NCBI GenBank assembly: GCA_017543645.1
Contig: JAFYFR010000117.1
Coordinates: 1-31,757 of the forward strand
Direction: 5' to 3'
DNA length: 31,757 bases
Source of the DNA: Bacteroidales bacterium
GTDB lineage: Bacteria > Bacteroidota > Bacteroidia > Bacteroidales > UBA3824
In this document: positions 1 through 7,196 of the stretch, in pieces
Layout of the letters: the number at the start of each line of letters is the position of its first letter
Numbering within the stretch: the stretch's first letter is position 1
Notes under the pieces: model-generated
Seen by the model: the letters and a program-made list of their open reading frames with translations, nothing else
Told to the model about the DNA's origin: nothing
Database searches by the model: none
Position numbers and translations under genes: made by a program

Positions 1-638
1 ACATCGTAACATCTACCACACATAAAACCCTTCGCGGACCTCGTGGCGGTATCATTCTCCTCGGCAAAGATTTCGACAATCCGTGGGGCAAAACCACTAC
101 CAAAGGCGTTATCCGCAAAATGTCGTCGCTGTTGGATTCAGCAGTGTTCCCCGGCGTTCAGGGCGGACCTTTGGAGCATGTTATCGCAGCCAAGGCTGTT
201 GCATTCGGCGAGGCTCTCACACCCGAATTCAAAGAGTACGCCAAACAGGTTCAGACCAACGCGCGCGTAATGGCAAACGAACTTATGAACCGCGGCTACA
301 AGATTCTCTCCGATGGTACCGACAACCACTCAATGCTTGTTGACCTCCGCAAAAACTTCCCCGACATTACTGGTAAAGAAGTTCAGTTGGCACTCGAAAA
401 AGCCGACATCACAGCCAACAAGAATATGGTTCCGTGGGATACACGTTCGGCATTCCAGACCTCAGGCGTACGTCTTGGCACAGCAGCCATCACCACACGC
501 GGTCTCAAAGAGGCTGAAATTCTGCAAGTTGTAGACTTTATCGACACCGTTATCAAAAACATCACCAACGACGACGTTATCGCCAAAGTAAAAGCTCAGG
601 TAAACGAGCTTATGGCAGGTTTCCCGTTGGATAAGTAA
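1..638 (+). CDS. glyA: Serine hydroxymethyltransferase, C-terminal part (5' end outside window)
   Basis: PLP enzyme that interconverts serine and glycine while charging tetrahydrofolate with a one-carbon unit, in the cytoplasm. The open frame runs in from the window edge. Its first visible codons read [16 protein letters not shown], the SHMT signature around the PLP-binding lysine, here encoded at 24-26. The C-terminal domain follows and ends in GFPLDK before TAA at 636-638. About 211 residues are visible, roughly the last half of a normal 420-residue enzyme; the N-terminal half lies upstream of the window. A strong intrinsic terminator follows 22 bp after the stop, so this gene ends its transcription unit. 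Identification is secure from the active-site motif. Confidence 0.96.
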   Translation, partial: IVTSTTHKTLRGPRGGIILLGKDFDNPWGKTTTKGVIRKMSSLLDSAVFPGVQGGPLEHVIAAKAVAFGEALTPEFKEYAKQVQTNARVMANELMNRGYKILSDGTDNHSMLVDLRKNFPDITGKEVQLALEKADITANKNMVPWDTRSAFQTSGVRLGTAAITTRGLKEAEILQVVDFIDTVIKNITNDDVIAKVKAQVNELMAGFPLDK

Positions 639-660
639 GAAAGATACTACTTAGATATTG

Positions 661-697
661 AAAAACGCCGTTGAATTGTTGTCAACGGCGTTTTTTT
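661..697 (+). terminator. Intrinsic terminator of glyA
   Basis: A perfect 10-bp stem (acgccgttga at 665-674 pairing with tcaacggcgt at 682-691) closes a 7-nt loop. An A-run precedes it and seven T follow it, so the outer A/T bases extend the stem. It lies 22 bp after the glyA stop. A second T-run (701-707) follows. Confidence 0.92.
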
Positions 698-715
698 GAT
701 TTTTTTTCAAAAATG

Positions 716-747
716 TTTGCAAATAATAATTTTTTATTCTAAATTTA
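716..747 (+). promoter_or_regulatory. Bacteroidota-type promoter for the SpoIIE phosphatase gene
   Basis: TTTG at 716-719 is followed after exactly 20 bp by TAAATTTA at 740-747. This matches the Bacteroidota housekeeping consensus TTTG-N19/21-TAnnTTTG except for the last base. Transcription would start near 754, about 60 nt before the ATG at 817. The spacing is what makes the call. Confidence 0.6.
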
Positions 748-816
748 TAGCCAAAAAATTGCCCCCGCCCGCGTATGTCCGCAGAAGGGAAAAAGCATTT
801 TTGCAAAACCCAAAAA

Positions 817-2841
817 ATGAAAAGAAAGAACATTATAATAGTATCTACATTGCTGCTGATTGTAGCGGCAATTACAGCAATAAAGTGCAACAGCGGCGAG
901 GAGACCAAGGTTTACCGCATAGGACTTTCGCAATGCGCCGACGACACACAATGGCGCAAACAGATGACACGCCGCATCAAAGCCAACGCCGTACAAGAAG
1001 GCAACATCGAGCTTATCATTACCAACGCCGACAACAGCAGCGCAAAACAGGTGAGAGACATCGACTCCCTCGCCATGATTGGTATCGACCTACTGCTCGT
1101 ATCCCCCAACGACGTGGACTCAATCACCGACGCCATCCGTCGCATACACGACCAGGGAATACCCGTGATAGAAATTGACCGGCAAACCGCCGACACCACA
1201 TCATTCTCGTGCTTCATCGGCGCAAACAATTTCTTCATAGGCTTCGAAGCTGCCAAATTGGCCGACAACATGGGTCCAAAAAATATCAACTTTGTAGAAC
1301 TGTTCGGACAAAAGACAGCCTCCGCAACCATCGAGCGCAGCCGTGGATTCAACGAAGCTATCAAACAACGCAGGTTTATCACCAAACAGTTCAACAAAGT
1401 CCGCGAGCTGTATTGCAATTTTAGCTTAAAAGAAGGTTACGACAAAATGAAAGACCTCTTGGAAACCGACACCAGCTTCAACCTCATCTACGCCCACAAC
1501 GACGACATGGCGATAGGCGCAAGCCGTGCCATCCGCGAAAAAGGCATCAAACACAAAATCTTCATAATAGGCATCGACGCCGTACCCTCTGAGGAAGGAG
1601 GCATATTAGCAGTGTTCAACCACGAGATGGACGCAACCATCCTCTATCCCAACGGAAGCGACGAAGCTATCGAAACAGCTATGAAAATACTCAAGGGCGA
1701 GCCTTACGAAAGCAAAATCACCCTCACAACAATACCTATCGACTCTACCAACGCTTACGGATTATACAAGCAGCTCAACTCGTCGCAAGAACTCGACGAA
1801 AAACTGCTCAAGCAAGATGCCAACGTAAAAAGCATGTCGTCGCGCATCTCCACACAGCATAACATCATACTCCTCATTATAATAATGCTTGCCGGCGCAA
1901 TTGTGCTGATTTCAATCATTATGAAACTCTACACCAACAACAAAAAGCAGAACACCATACTCTGCGAACAGACCGCCGAAATACTCGCACAAAAAGAGGA
2001 GCTCGAAAGCCAGTCGGTATACCTCAGCCAGATCAACGAGGCTCTGCGGCGCAGCAAGGAGAACACCCTCGGCAGTATCCGTTACGCCCAGACCATTCAG
2101 ACCGCAATGCTGCCCACATCCACCGACATGGACAGCGTATTCAGAACGTTTGTAATTTACATGCCCAAAGATATTGTCAGCGGCGACTTCTACTATTTCC
2201 ACTCCATCCAATACGACGAGCGCGAAGTAGATTTCGTCAGCGTTATCGACTGCACTGGCCACGGCGTGCCGGGCGCGTTTATGAGCCTCATAGGTATCAA
2301 CCTTTTGGATCAGATTATCAAACAGCAGTTTATACACTCGCCTGCCGAAATTCTCGACGAACTCAACCGCAACATACGCAAGATGCTCCGTCAGGAGGAG
2401 ACCGACAACGACGACGGAATGGAAGCCATCTTCTGCAAAATTGAAAAGTTCAAAGACGGCAAATACCGCCTGACATACGAAGGCGCGAAATTCCCCGTAC
2501 ACCGTTTCAACTCGCAGACCGGCGAAATCGAAACCTACAAGACATCGCGCAAAGGCATCGGTGGAAAATTCCGCAACCGCGAATCGTCGGTAACTTTCAA
2601 CGACAAGACCATAGATATTTGCAAAGGCGACCGCCTCTACATGACTTCCGACGGCATCGGCGACCAGAATAATCCCGACCGCAAGCGTTACACTATCAAA
2701 CGGTTGCTCGAGGTTTTAGGCAAATCCACCAAAGTATCGATGAACGAACAGAAACAATTCCTTCTTAACGACCTCAACGCTTTCAAAGGCGACTGCGACC
2801 AGCGCGACGACATCACCGTTTTAGGTATCGAAATTGTCTAA
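817..2841 (+). CDS. Membrane SpoIIE-family (PP2C-type) serine phosphatase with periplasmic sugar-binding-protein-like sensor
   Basis: Predicted receptor phosphatase of 674 residues. The N-terminus (MKRKNIII..., hydrophobic to about residue 24) is a signal anchor. A Cys follows, but the preceding Lys makes a lipobox poor. Residues about 32-330 resemble RbsB/type-1 periplasmic binding proteins, with VYRIGLSQ at the start and LIYAHNDDMAIGA in the middle. A membrane helix spans about 348-371 and a coiled coil about 375-420 (YAQTIQTAMLP linker). The SpoIIE catalytic domain follows, with SGDFYYF (~453), DCTGHGVPGAF (~478), MTSDGIGDQ (~609) and QRDDITVLG (~662), carrying the metal-binding Asp residues. 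The start was chosen at the ATG at 817 because the 14 upstream in-frame codons form no signal sequence. Such phosphatases usually act on anti-sigma-factor antagonists; none is encoded nearby, so the substrate is unknown. Its stop overlaps that of the convergent neighbour. Confidence 0.9.
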   Translation: MKRKNIIIVSTLLLIVAAITAIKCNSGEETKVYRIGLSQCADDTQWRKQMTRRIKANAVQEGNIELIITNADNSSAKQVRDIDSLAMIGIDLLLVSPNDVDSITDAIRRIHDQGIPVIEIDRQTADTTSFSCFIGANNFFIGFEAAKLADNMGPKNINFVELFGQKTASATIERSRGFNEAIKQRRFITKQFNKVRELYCNFSLKEGYDKMKDLLETDTSFNLIYAHNDDMAIGASRAIREKGIKHKIFIIGIDAVPSEEGGILAVFNHEMDATILYPNGSDEAIETAMKILKGEPYESKITLTTIPIDSTNAYGLYKQLNSSQELDEKLLKQDANVKSMSSRISTQHNIILLIIIMLAGAIVLISIIMKLYTNNKKQNTILCEQTAEILAQKEELESQSVYLSQINEALRRSKENTLGSIRYAQTIQTAMLPTSTDMDSVFRTFVIYMPKDIVSGDFYYFHSIQYDEREVDFVSVIDCTGHGVPGAFMSLIGINLLDQIIKQQFIHSPAEILDELNRNIRKMLRQEETDNDDGMEAIFCKIEKFKDGKYRLTYEGAKFPVHRFNSQTGEIETYKTSRKGIGGKFRNRESSVTFNDKTIDICKGDRLYMTSDGIGDQNNPDRKRYTIKRLLEVLGKSTKVSMNEQKQFLLNDLNAFKGDCDQRDDITVLGIEIV

Positions 2842-4361
2842 CCCTCGTACTCTTCGTCTTGTGTTATTGAGAACAGCACCCATGAGAAATTGCCGTCGGT
2901 GATTTTCGACCCGCAGTATCCGCATATCCCCGACTGTCCCATGTGGTCGACAGGTGCGCCGCAGCTCGGACATACCGAAAGATTCTTAGCACTCAAATCT
3001 GCTCCTCTACGGCTTACAAAAGTCCAATACTCGCTAAACGAGCGTGGGTGCGACTTGTTGCCAGCTATAAGTTTTCCAGCATTGTCGGCATAATAATCGT
3101 AGCACGAAGCAAAAATCCTCACGGTAAACGATTCGTAATAATTGTCCACATCATATTTCACAGGAACAACTTTGTGAACCACCACCTCGTCGAGCACATT
3201 GCGGCATCCGTAATCCTTGCAGAACTGAATCCAGTAGTTCATACTCTGCCACAGACGGTCGCTGAGCAGATGTCGGGCTTGTTCCCACTTGAGATTAGAA
3301 TACAACGAATAAATCTCCTTGAAATATGGTTCGGCAATGTTATGTCCAAAAGAATCGAACATCAAGCCGTGGTGAAGCGATGCAAATGTATTAGCTTGCG
3401 ACATTAAATTCGGGTCAACAATTGTACTATAGTTAGTACCAATCTCCTCGGCGTATGTAATCACATCCGAAGTTTTAACCCTTTCGGTAGAAACCACAAC
3501 AACCGATTTCACCATCCAGACATTGTTGGTAACAGAAATGAGGTTGCCACAATGTTTACATTCGCCAGAATCGGTAAACTCTGCCGGTGCACCGCAGCAC
3601 GGGCATCGCAACACGCCCATTCCCTCAGGTGCGGGCGACTGTGCATTCACATCGCGCTCAAAAAGCCAGTTTTCTACTACGTTGCAGCGGAATGACTGAC
3701 CGGTAGACTTGGCGCGGGCTGTATAGTTAGCCTTGAAACATACCACTATCTTGGCCATACGGCGCGAGCTTTGCTGATCGGTATAATATGAAACTTCGGA
3801 AATGTCGGCAGAGCCAATCACCACCTCCGAAATATCGTAGTTGTTCCACTTGTCGAGCGGTTGCGAAAAGAAAGGCTCAACCTCTTTAATCTTGTCGCTG
3901 CTGATATAAAGGTGCATCTTGGTAAAGAGCAGCGAAGCGTAATCCATAAAAATCGGCGTAGAGAAATTCGGGTCGGACTCTTTTATGGCAGACAATCCTC
4001 GGTTTATCACCCCCGCCTTCTGCATAATGTTGGTAGAGGTAGGACGCGACGACACATTGCCCACCGTGCTGCTTCCTTTTCCCTTGGTAAACAAATAAAT
4101 AATAACAAGGATAGCGGTAACAATCAGCGTAGGCACAGGATAGTTGAAAAGGCAGTAGATAAATAGCTGCGCCAAACCACTATCGCCGCCGCCACTACCG
4201 CCATGTCCGCCGCCGCTATATCCGCCGCCGCCGTGATAGCCATGTCCGCCGCCGGGACGAGCCATAGCAGTTTCGGGGAAAATAACAAAAAATAACGCGA
4301 TTACTGCCACTACCAACAGCAGCAGCCAATAATAATGTTTTTTAAACAAATCTCTTTTCAT
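2838..4361 (-). CDS. Tim44-like domain membrane protein with two zinc ribbons
   Basis: 507 residues from the ATG at 4361; a GTG three codons upstream (4370) is less likely. A signal peptide or anchor (about 8-30) ends near FPETAMA. A Gly/His-rich stretch follows (about 33-61: RPGGGHGYHGGGG...), then a membrane helix (about 66-90, near TLIVTAILVIIYLF). The rest is two Tim44-like modules. Each carries a four-cysteine zinc ribbon: CPCCG...CKHCG at about 251-270 and CPSCG...CGYCG at about 465-484. The two halves look like an internal duplication. Bacterial Tim44-like proteins of this layout have no settled function; binding of membrane or unfolded proteins is inferred from mitochondrial Tim44. 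It lies 22 bp downstream of the TPM-domain gene, so the two probably form an operon. Confidence 0.85.
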   Translation of the reverse strand: MKRDLFKKHYYWLLLLVVAVIALFFVIFPETAMARPGGGHGYHGGGGYSGGGHGGSGGGDSGLAQLFIYCLFNYPVPTLIVTAILVIIYLFTKGKGSSTVGNVSSRPTSTNIMQKAGVINRGLSAIKESDPNFSTPIFMDYASLLFTKMHLYISSDKIKEVEPFFSQPLDKWNNYDISEVVIGSADISEVSYYTDQQSSRRMAKIVVCFKANYTARAKSTGQSFRCNVVENWLFERDVNAQSPAPEGMGVLRCPCCGAPAEFTDSGECKHCGNLISVTNNVWMVKSVVVVSTERVKTSDVITYAEEIGTNYSTIVDPNLMSQANTFASLHHGLMFDSFGHNIAEPYFKEIYSLYSNLKWEQARHLLSDRLWQSMNYWIQFCKDYGCRNVLDEVVVHKVVPVKYDVDNYYESFTVRIFASCYDYYADNAGKLIAGNKSHPRSFSEYWTFVSRRGADLSAKNLSVCPSCGAPVDHMGQSGICGYCGSKITDGNFSWVLFSITQDEEYEG

Positions 4362-4383
4362 AAACCACACCTTATATAATATA

Positions 4384-5007
4384 CTACAAATCTACATCCA
4401 AATCGTCGGGAAGCTCGTTGATGTCGTCCTCCCTGTGGGGAAAATACTTAGCAAAAATCGGAACCGACTCGTGCATCGCTTTTAGTATCTGCTCGGGAAC
4501 ATTCGGAGATTCAAACACATGCTCAAACAAACCTTTGAGTTTTGCCATATCCACGTCGTCAATAAGGAGTTCAAGACCGTGGTCGGGGACAAATACCGAC
4601 TCTTGTTCGGCAACAGAGCAGTAAATGAGGAAACCAGTATGCTCCATGGTGTTATAAATCATTCCCTTTTGGAAAATGGCACGACCATAAATCTCCACGT
4701 TTTTCCGTCTAACTTTTTGAGGGACAACCAACCGTTGCAATGCCGGGACAAAAGTGAGTAACGCCAGTGCCACGCCAAACACCAGCACCGCAAAACCGTA
4801 CATAAAATAAGTATCATATTCAAAAGGCGCGAACATAAAGAACGTGAACACCACAAAACACAATATCGATGCCGCCACAAACGCGTATGGAGTATAATTA
4901 CCCGATGCCTTTTTGATTATAACCACCGCTTCGGTTTGCGAATTATTCTCAATTTCTGCCACACCCTCGTAAAGTTTGGTGCGGAAATTATCATTAAATC
5001 TTTTCAT
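4384..5007 (-). CDS. TPM-domain membrane protein (COG3762-like)
   Basis: 207 residues from the ATG at 5007; an upstream TTG at 5025 would add only MYLFND. A short N-terminal segment with acidic and helical character is followed by two membrane helices (about 42-62 and 66-89, with AASILCFVVFTFFMFAPF). A soluble domain then contains VEIYGRAIFQKGMI and GFLIYCSVAEQESVFVPDHG, which match the conserved core of the TPM (TLP18.3/Psb32/MOLO-1) fold. The C-terminus is acidic (DDLDVDL). The family is commonly found beside LemA and YgcG-type genes and is linked to envelope functions, but no reaction is established. It is first in a two-gene minus-strand unit with the Tim44-like gene. No good promoter match was seen in the 137-bp divergent spacer for this strand. 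Confidence 0.82.
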   Translation of the reverse strand: MKRFNDNFRTKLYEGVAEIENNSQTEAVVIIKKASGNYTPYAFVAASILCFVVFTFFMFAPFEYDTYFMYGFAVLVFGVALALLTFVPALQRLVVPQKVRRKNVEIYGRAIFQKGMIYNTMEHTGFLIYCSVAEQESVFVPDHGLELLIDDVDMAKLKGLFEHVFESPNVPEQILKAMHESVPIFAKYFPHREDDINELPDDLDVDL

Positions 5008-5113
5008 ATCGTTAAATAAATACAACTATTATTAGGTAAAAAAAGCTAAAACAAATTTTTCATAAATATACTAATAATTTCAAAACTACAATATATTATT
5101 GGAGATTTTTTAT

Positions 5114-5121
5114 TAACTTTG
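5114..5121 (+). promoter_or_regulatory. Probable -7 element (TAACTTTG)
   Basis: TAACTTTG matches the Bacteroidota -7 consensus TAnnTTTG exactly and lies 23 bp before the ATG at 5145. No TTTG is found 19-21 bp upstream, so this is a half-supported promoter. The surrounding 5008-5144 spacer is otherwise AT-rich and without a gene. Confidence 0.45.
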
Positions 5122-5144
5122 TAAACTAAAAAATATTAATATAG

Positions 5145-6182
5145 ATGAGTACCGAAGTAGAAACTTACAAACCTAAATCATTTTGGAGCCGACCCGAAGG
5201 TAAGCTTGGTGCCACGGTGCTGCTGTGCGGTGCGGCAGCTATTGGTCTGATGCACAATCCAATAGTGGCATTTTTCCGTTCATTGTTCGACTCCCAGTTT
5301 TCAACAATGGGACTTTTTGCCGCATTGGGCGCGGTATGCCTTGTAGCCACCGACTCAAGGGCGCGAAAACTTGTCGGATACGTTTTCAAAGGTTTGATGC
5401 GCAAGATTACAGGACTTTTTGTACAGTTAGACCCCATAAAAAATTTGGAATCTTACATCGAATATCTCAAAAAAAACCGTGAGGAGATGAACACCAACAT
5501 CCAGAAACTCAGAGGACAGCTGTCGAAACTCAGAAGCATAGTTTCGCAGAACCAGAACGAGATGGACCAGAACATAAGAATAGCACGTCAGGCGAAATTA
5601 CAGAACCGTGCTGAACTTATTGCCGTAAACACACGTCAGTACGGACGCTTGAAAGAGCTCAACGCCAAATACGAAACCATGATAGACAAGATGAACGTGC
5701 TTTACAACGTTCTCACGAGGATTTACACCAGCATTGCCTACATGATTCAAGACACCGAAAACGAGGTGCGCCTGCGCAAACAGGAGGCTACTGCCATCAT
5801 GAGCGGATACTCTGCCATGAAACACGCCATGAACATTATCAACGGCGACCCCGACCGCAAGATGATGTTCGACATGGCAAACGAGGCTCTCGCCAACGAT
5901 GTTTACGCCAAAATAGGTGAAATGGAGACATTCATCGAACTCTCAGGCGACTTTATCGACAATGTCAACATCCAGAACGCCGCATTTGAGCAGCAAGGCA
6001 CTGAGCTTATCGAAAAACTCGAGAAAATGGAGCGCGAAGGTCTGCAATATCTCGAAGCCAACAAACTGCCTCAGGGCGACGTGGTACACATGACCGCTTC
6101 TGAAATAGATGCCGCCATCCGCAACAAAGGCGAGAAAATCCCTGCCGGAGCACCAAGAGACTTTACAAATATCTACCACTAA
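5145..6182 (+). CDS. PspA-like coiled-coil membrane protein, function unknown
   Basis: 345 residues. Two hydrophobic segments lie near the N-terminus (about 20-43, GATVLLCGAAAIGLM, and about 53-71, STMGLFAALGAVCLV). A long, highly charged, mostly alpha-helical region follows (about 95-310), rich in Glu/Gln/Lys/Arg with heptad-like hydrophobics, for example the stretch around SKLRSIVSQNQNEMDQN. The C-terminal tail is proline/glycine-containing (KIPAGAPRDFTNIYH). The helical part resembles PspA/IM30 in composition and heptad pattern, but I cannot assign it to that family by eye, so PspA-like is inference. It is divergent from the TPM/Tim44 pair, and a 49-residue membrane peptide follows 12 bp downstream. 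The grouping suggests an envelope-associated module. Confidence 0.9.
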   Translation: MSTEVETYKPKSFWSRPEGKLGATVLLCGAAAIGLMHNPIVAFFRSLFDSQFSTMGLFAALGAVCLVATDSRARKLVGYVFKGLMRKITGLFVQLDPIKNLESYIEYLKKNREEMNTNIQKLRGQLSKLRSIVSQNQNEMDQNIRIARQAKLQNRAELIAVNTRQYGRLKELNAKYETMIDKMNVLYNVLTRIYTSIAYMIQDTENEVRLRKQEATAIMSGYSAMKHAMNIINGDPDRKMMFDMANEALANDVYAKIGEMETFIELSGDFIDNVNIQNAAFEQQGTELIEKLEKMEREGLQYLEANKLPQGDVVHMTASEIDAAIRNKGEKIPAGAPRDFTNIYH

Positions 6183-6194
6183 AACTATTTGAAT

Positions 6195-6344
6195 ATGAAA
6201 CAGAAGAAAAAAAGAATGAAACTTATTACTAAGTTATTGATATACATAGTCATATTTGCGGTTGGAGGATATTTCTTCTTCAAATATATGCCCCAGCAGT
6301 TCAAAGATTTTATAACACCTGCTCCGACAGAGGAGCAGAAGTAA
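6195..6344 (+). CDS. Small single-pass membrane protein (49 aa)
   Basis: The ATG at 6195 opens a 49-codon frame to TAA at 6342-6344, starting 12 bp after the stop of the coiled-coil gene. The product begins with a strongly basic segment (MKQKKKRMK). A hydrophobic helix spans about 10-30 (LITKLLIYIVIFAVGGYFFF), and a short tail ends in APTEEQK. Positive charges before the helix predict an N-in topology. Real-gene evidence is the operon-like spacing, the clean basic-helix-polar architecture, and the stop lying only 1 bp from the convergent neighbour's stop, so the interval is exactly filled. The function is unknown; it may be a partner of the 345-residue protein. Confidence 0.75.
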   Translation: MKQKKKRMKLITKLLIYIVIFAVGGYFFFKYMPQQFKDFITPAPTEEQK

Positions 6345-6345
6345 C

Positions 6346-6960
6346 TCATTTCACACGCATCTCAAGCAACTTGGTGTCGCCTATAAACGCCTCGGCAAAA
6401 TCTCCTATATGGAGCTCGCCTATGCCCGACGGCGTGCCGGTGAATATCAAATCGCCCGTCTTGAAGGTAACAAACTGCGACACATACGACACTATATCGT
6501 CGATAGAGAATATCATATCACCAGTATTGCCGCTCTGAACCACTTCGCCGTTGATTTTCAATGAAAAAGATATGTCGTTGAGAGAGGCGAATTTTTCCTT
6601 AGGCAAAAATGTTGGCGAGATTGGCGCGGCGCAGTCGAACCCTTTGCTCTGAAACCACGGCAAGCCTTTGGCACGAAGCTCATTCTGCAGATCACGGGCT
6701 GTGATGTCCAAGCCGATGCCTATCTCGTCGTAGTAACGGCTTGCAAATTTAGGGCTGATACATTTGCCCATCTTTGAGATTCTCACCACGATTTCGGTTT
6801 CGTACTCAATCTGATGCGAAAAATCAGGATAGTAAAAATCCGAATTGTTACGCAGAAGCGCTGTTTCGGGCTTAATAAAGAAAACAGGATTTTTAGGAAC
6901 TTCAAAGTTAAGTTCCTCATTATGCTTACGATAATTGGCTGCAATACAAAATATTTTCAT
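6346..6960 (-). CDS. Fumarylacetoacetate hydrolase (FAH) family protein
   Basis: 204 residues from the ATG at 6960 (MKIFCIAANYRKH). The family covers acylpyruvases, oxaloacetate tautomerases/decarboxylases and related metal-dependent C-C hydrolases of the cytoplasm (YcgM/FAHD1 type). The metal ligands expected for the family are visible: YETEIVVRI (E54, E56) and GIGLDITARDLQ (D85). The downstream motif QSKGFDCAAPISP and the C-terminal TGTPSGIG loop are also present. The length fits the small single-domain FAHD1/YcgM class. The exact substrate cannot be told. It stands alone on its strand between two plus-strand units, its stop 1 bp from the small membrane gene, and it has a candidate -7 box 22 bp upstream. 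Confidence 0.93.
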   Translation of the reverse strand: MKIFCIAANYRKHNEELNFEVPKNPVFFIKPETALLRNNSDFYYPDFSHQIEYETEIVVRISKMGKCISPKFASRYYDEIGIGLDITARDLQNELRAKGLPWFQSKGFDCAAPISPTFLPKEKFASLNDISFSLKINGEVVQSGNTGDMIFSIDDIVSYVSQFVTFKTGDLIFTGTPSGIGELHIGDFAEAFIGDTKLLEMRVK

Positions 6961-6981
6961 CTCATAAAATTTAATACAACG

Positions 6982-6989
6982 CAAAATTA
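6982..6989 (-). promoter_or_regulatory. Probable -7 element of the FAH-family gene
   Basis: Read on the minus strand, this is TAATTTTG, an exact match to TAnnTTTG, placed 22 bp upstream of the ATG at 6960. No TTTG at the right distance upstream, so support is partial. Confidence 0.4.
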
Positions 6990-7076
6990 AACAACCGCAT
7001 AAATAAATAATAATAATCTAACAAAAAAAACAGAAAATTAACAATAGAAAATGTATCAAATTGCAATAAACTTTTG

Positions 7077-7084
7077 TAATTTTG
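7077..7084 (+). promoter_or_regulatory. Possible -7 element of the translocase-like gene
   Basis: TAATTTTG is an exact TAnnTTTG match. It would give a leader of about 105-110 nt before the ATG at 7197. No TTTG lies 19-21 bp upstream, so confidence is low. A second, weaker candidate (TACTTTTT at 7103-7110) lies closer to the gene. Confidence 0.35.
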
Positions 7085-7146
7085 AAACGCGAACTATACA
7101 AATACTTTTTAGGGCACATACCTCACAAAAAAAATCGGTATACATA

Positions 7147-7162
7147 TTGTATTTTAATACAA
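7147..7162 (+). other. AT-rich inverted repeat in the leader of the translocase-like gene
   Basis: Arms ttgtatt and aatacaa are perfect reverse complements separated by two bases. Flanking tcggt (7135-7139) and accga (7171-7175) can also pair and enclose it. No T-run follows, so it is not a terminator. It may be an operator or a leader fold; nothing more can be said from one copy. Confidence 0.35.
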
Positions 7163-7196
7163 AAGTTGAAACCGAAAAAACAGTAAGCTAATTTAA

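Noticed and set aside
775..816. Longer start (ATG at 775) for the SpoIIE phosphatase
   Set aside because: The added residues (MSAEGKKHFCKTQK) precede a good signal-anchor start at 817 and leave only about 20 nt of leader from the predicted transcription start.
651..996. Minus-strand frames of 83-85 codons across the glyA terminator and promoter region
   Set aside because: They run through a clear terminator hairpin and a promoter of the plus strand and have no domain-like composition.
7085..7196. A riboswitch in the 5' leader of the translocase-like gene
   Set aside because: An inverted repeat is present, but no conserved riboswitch core or expression platform can be recognised.
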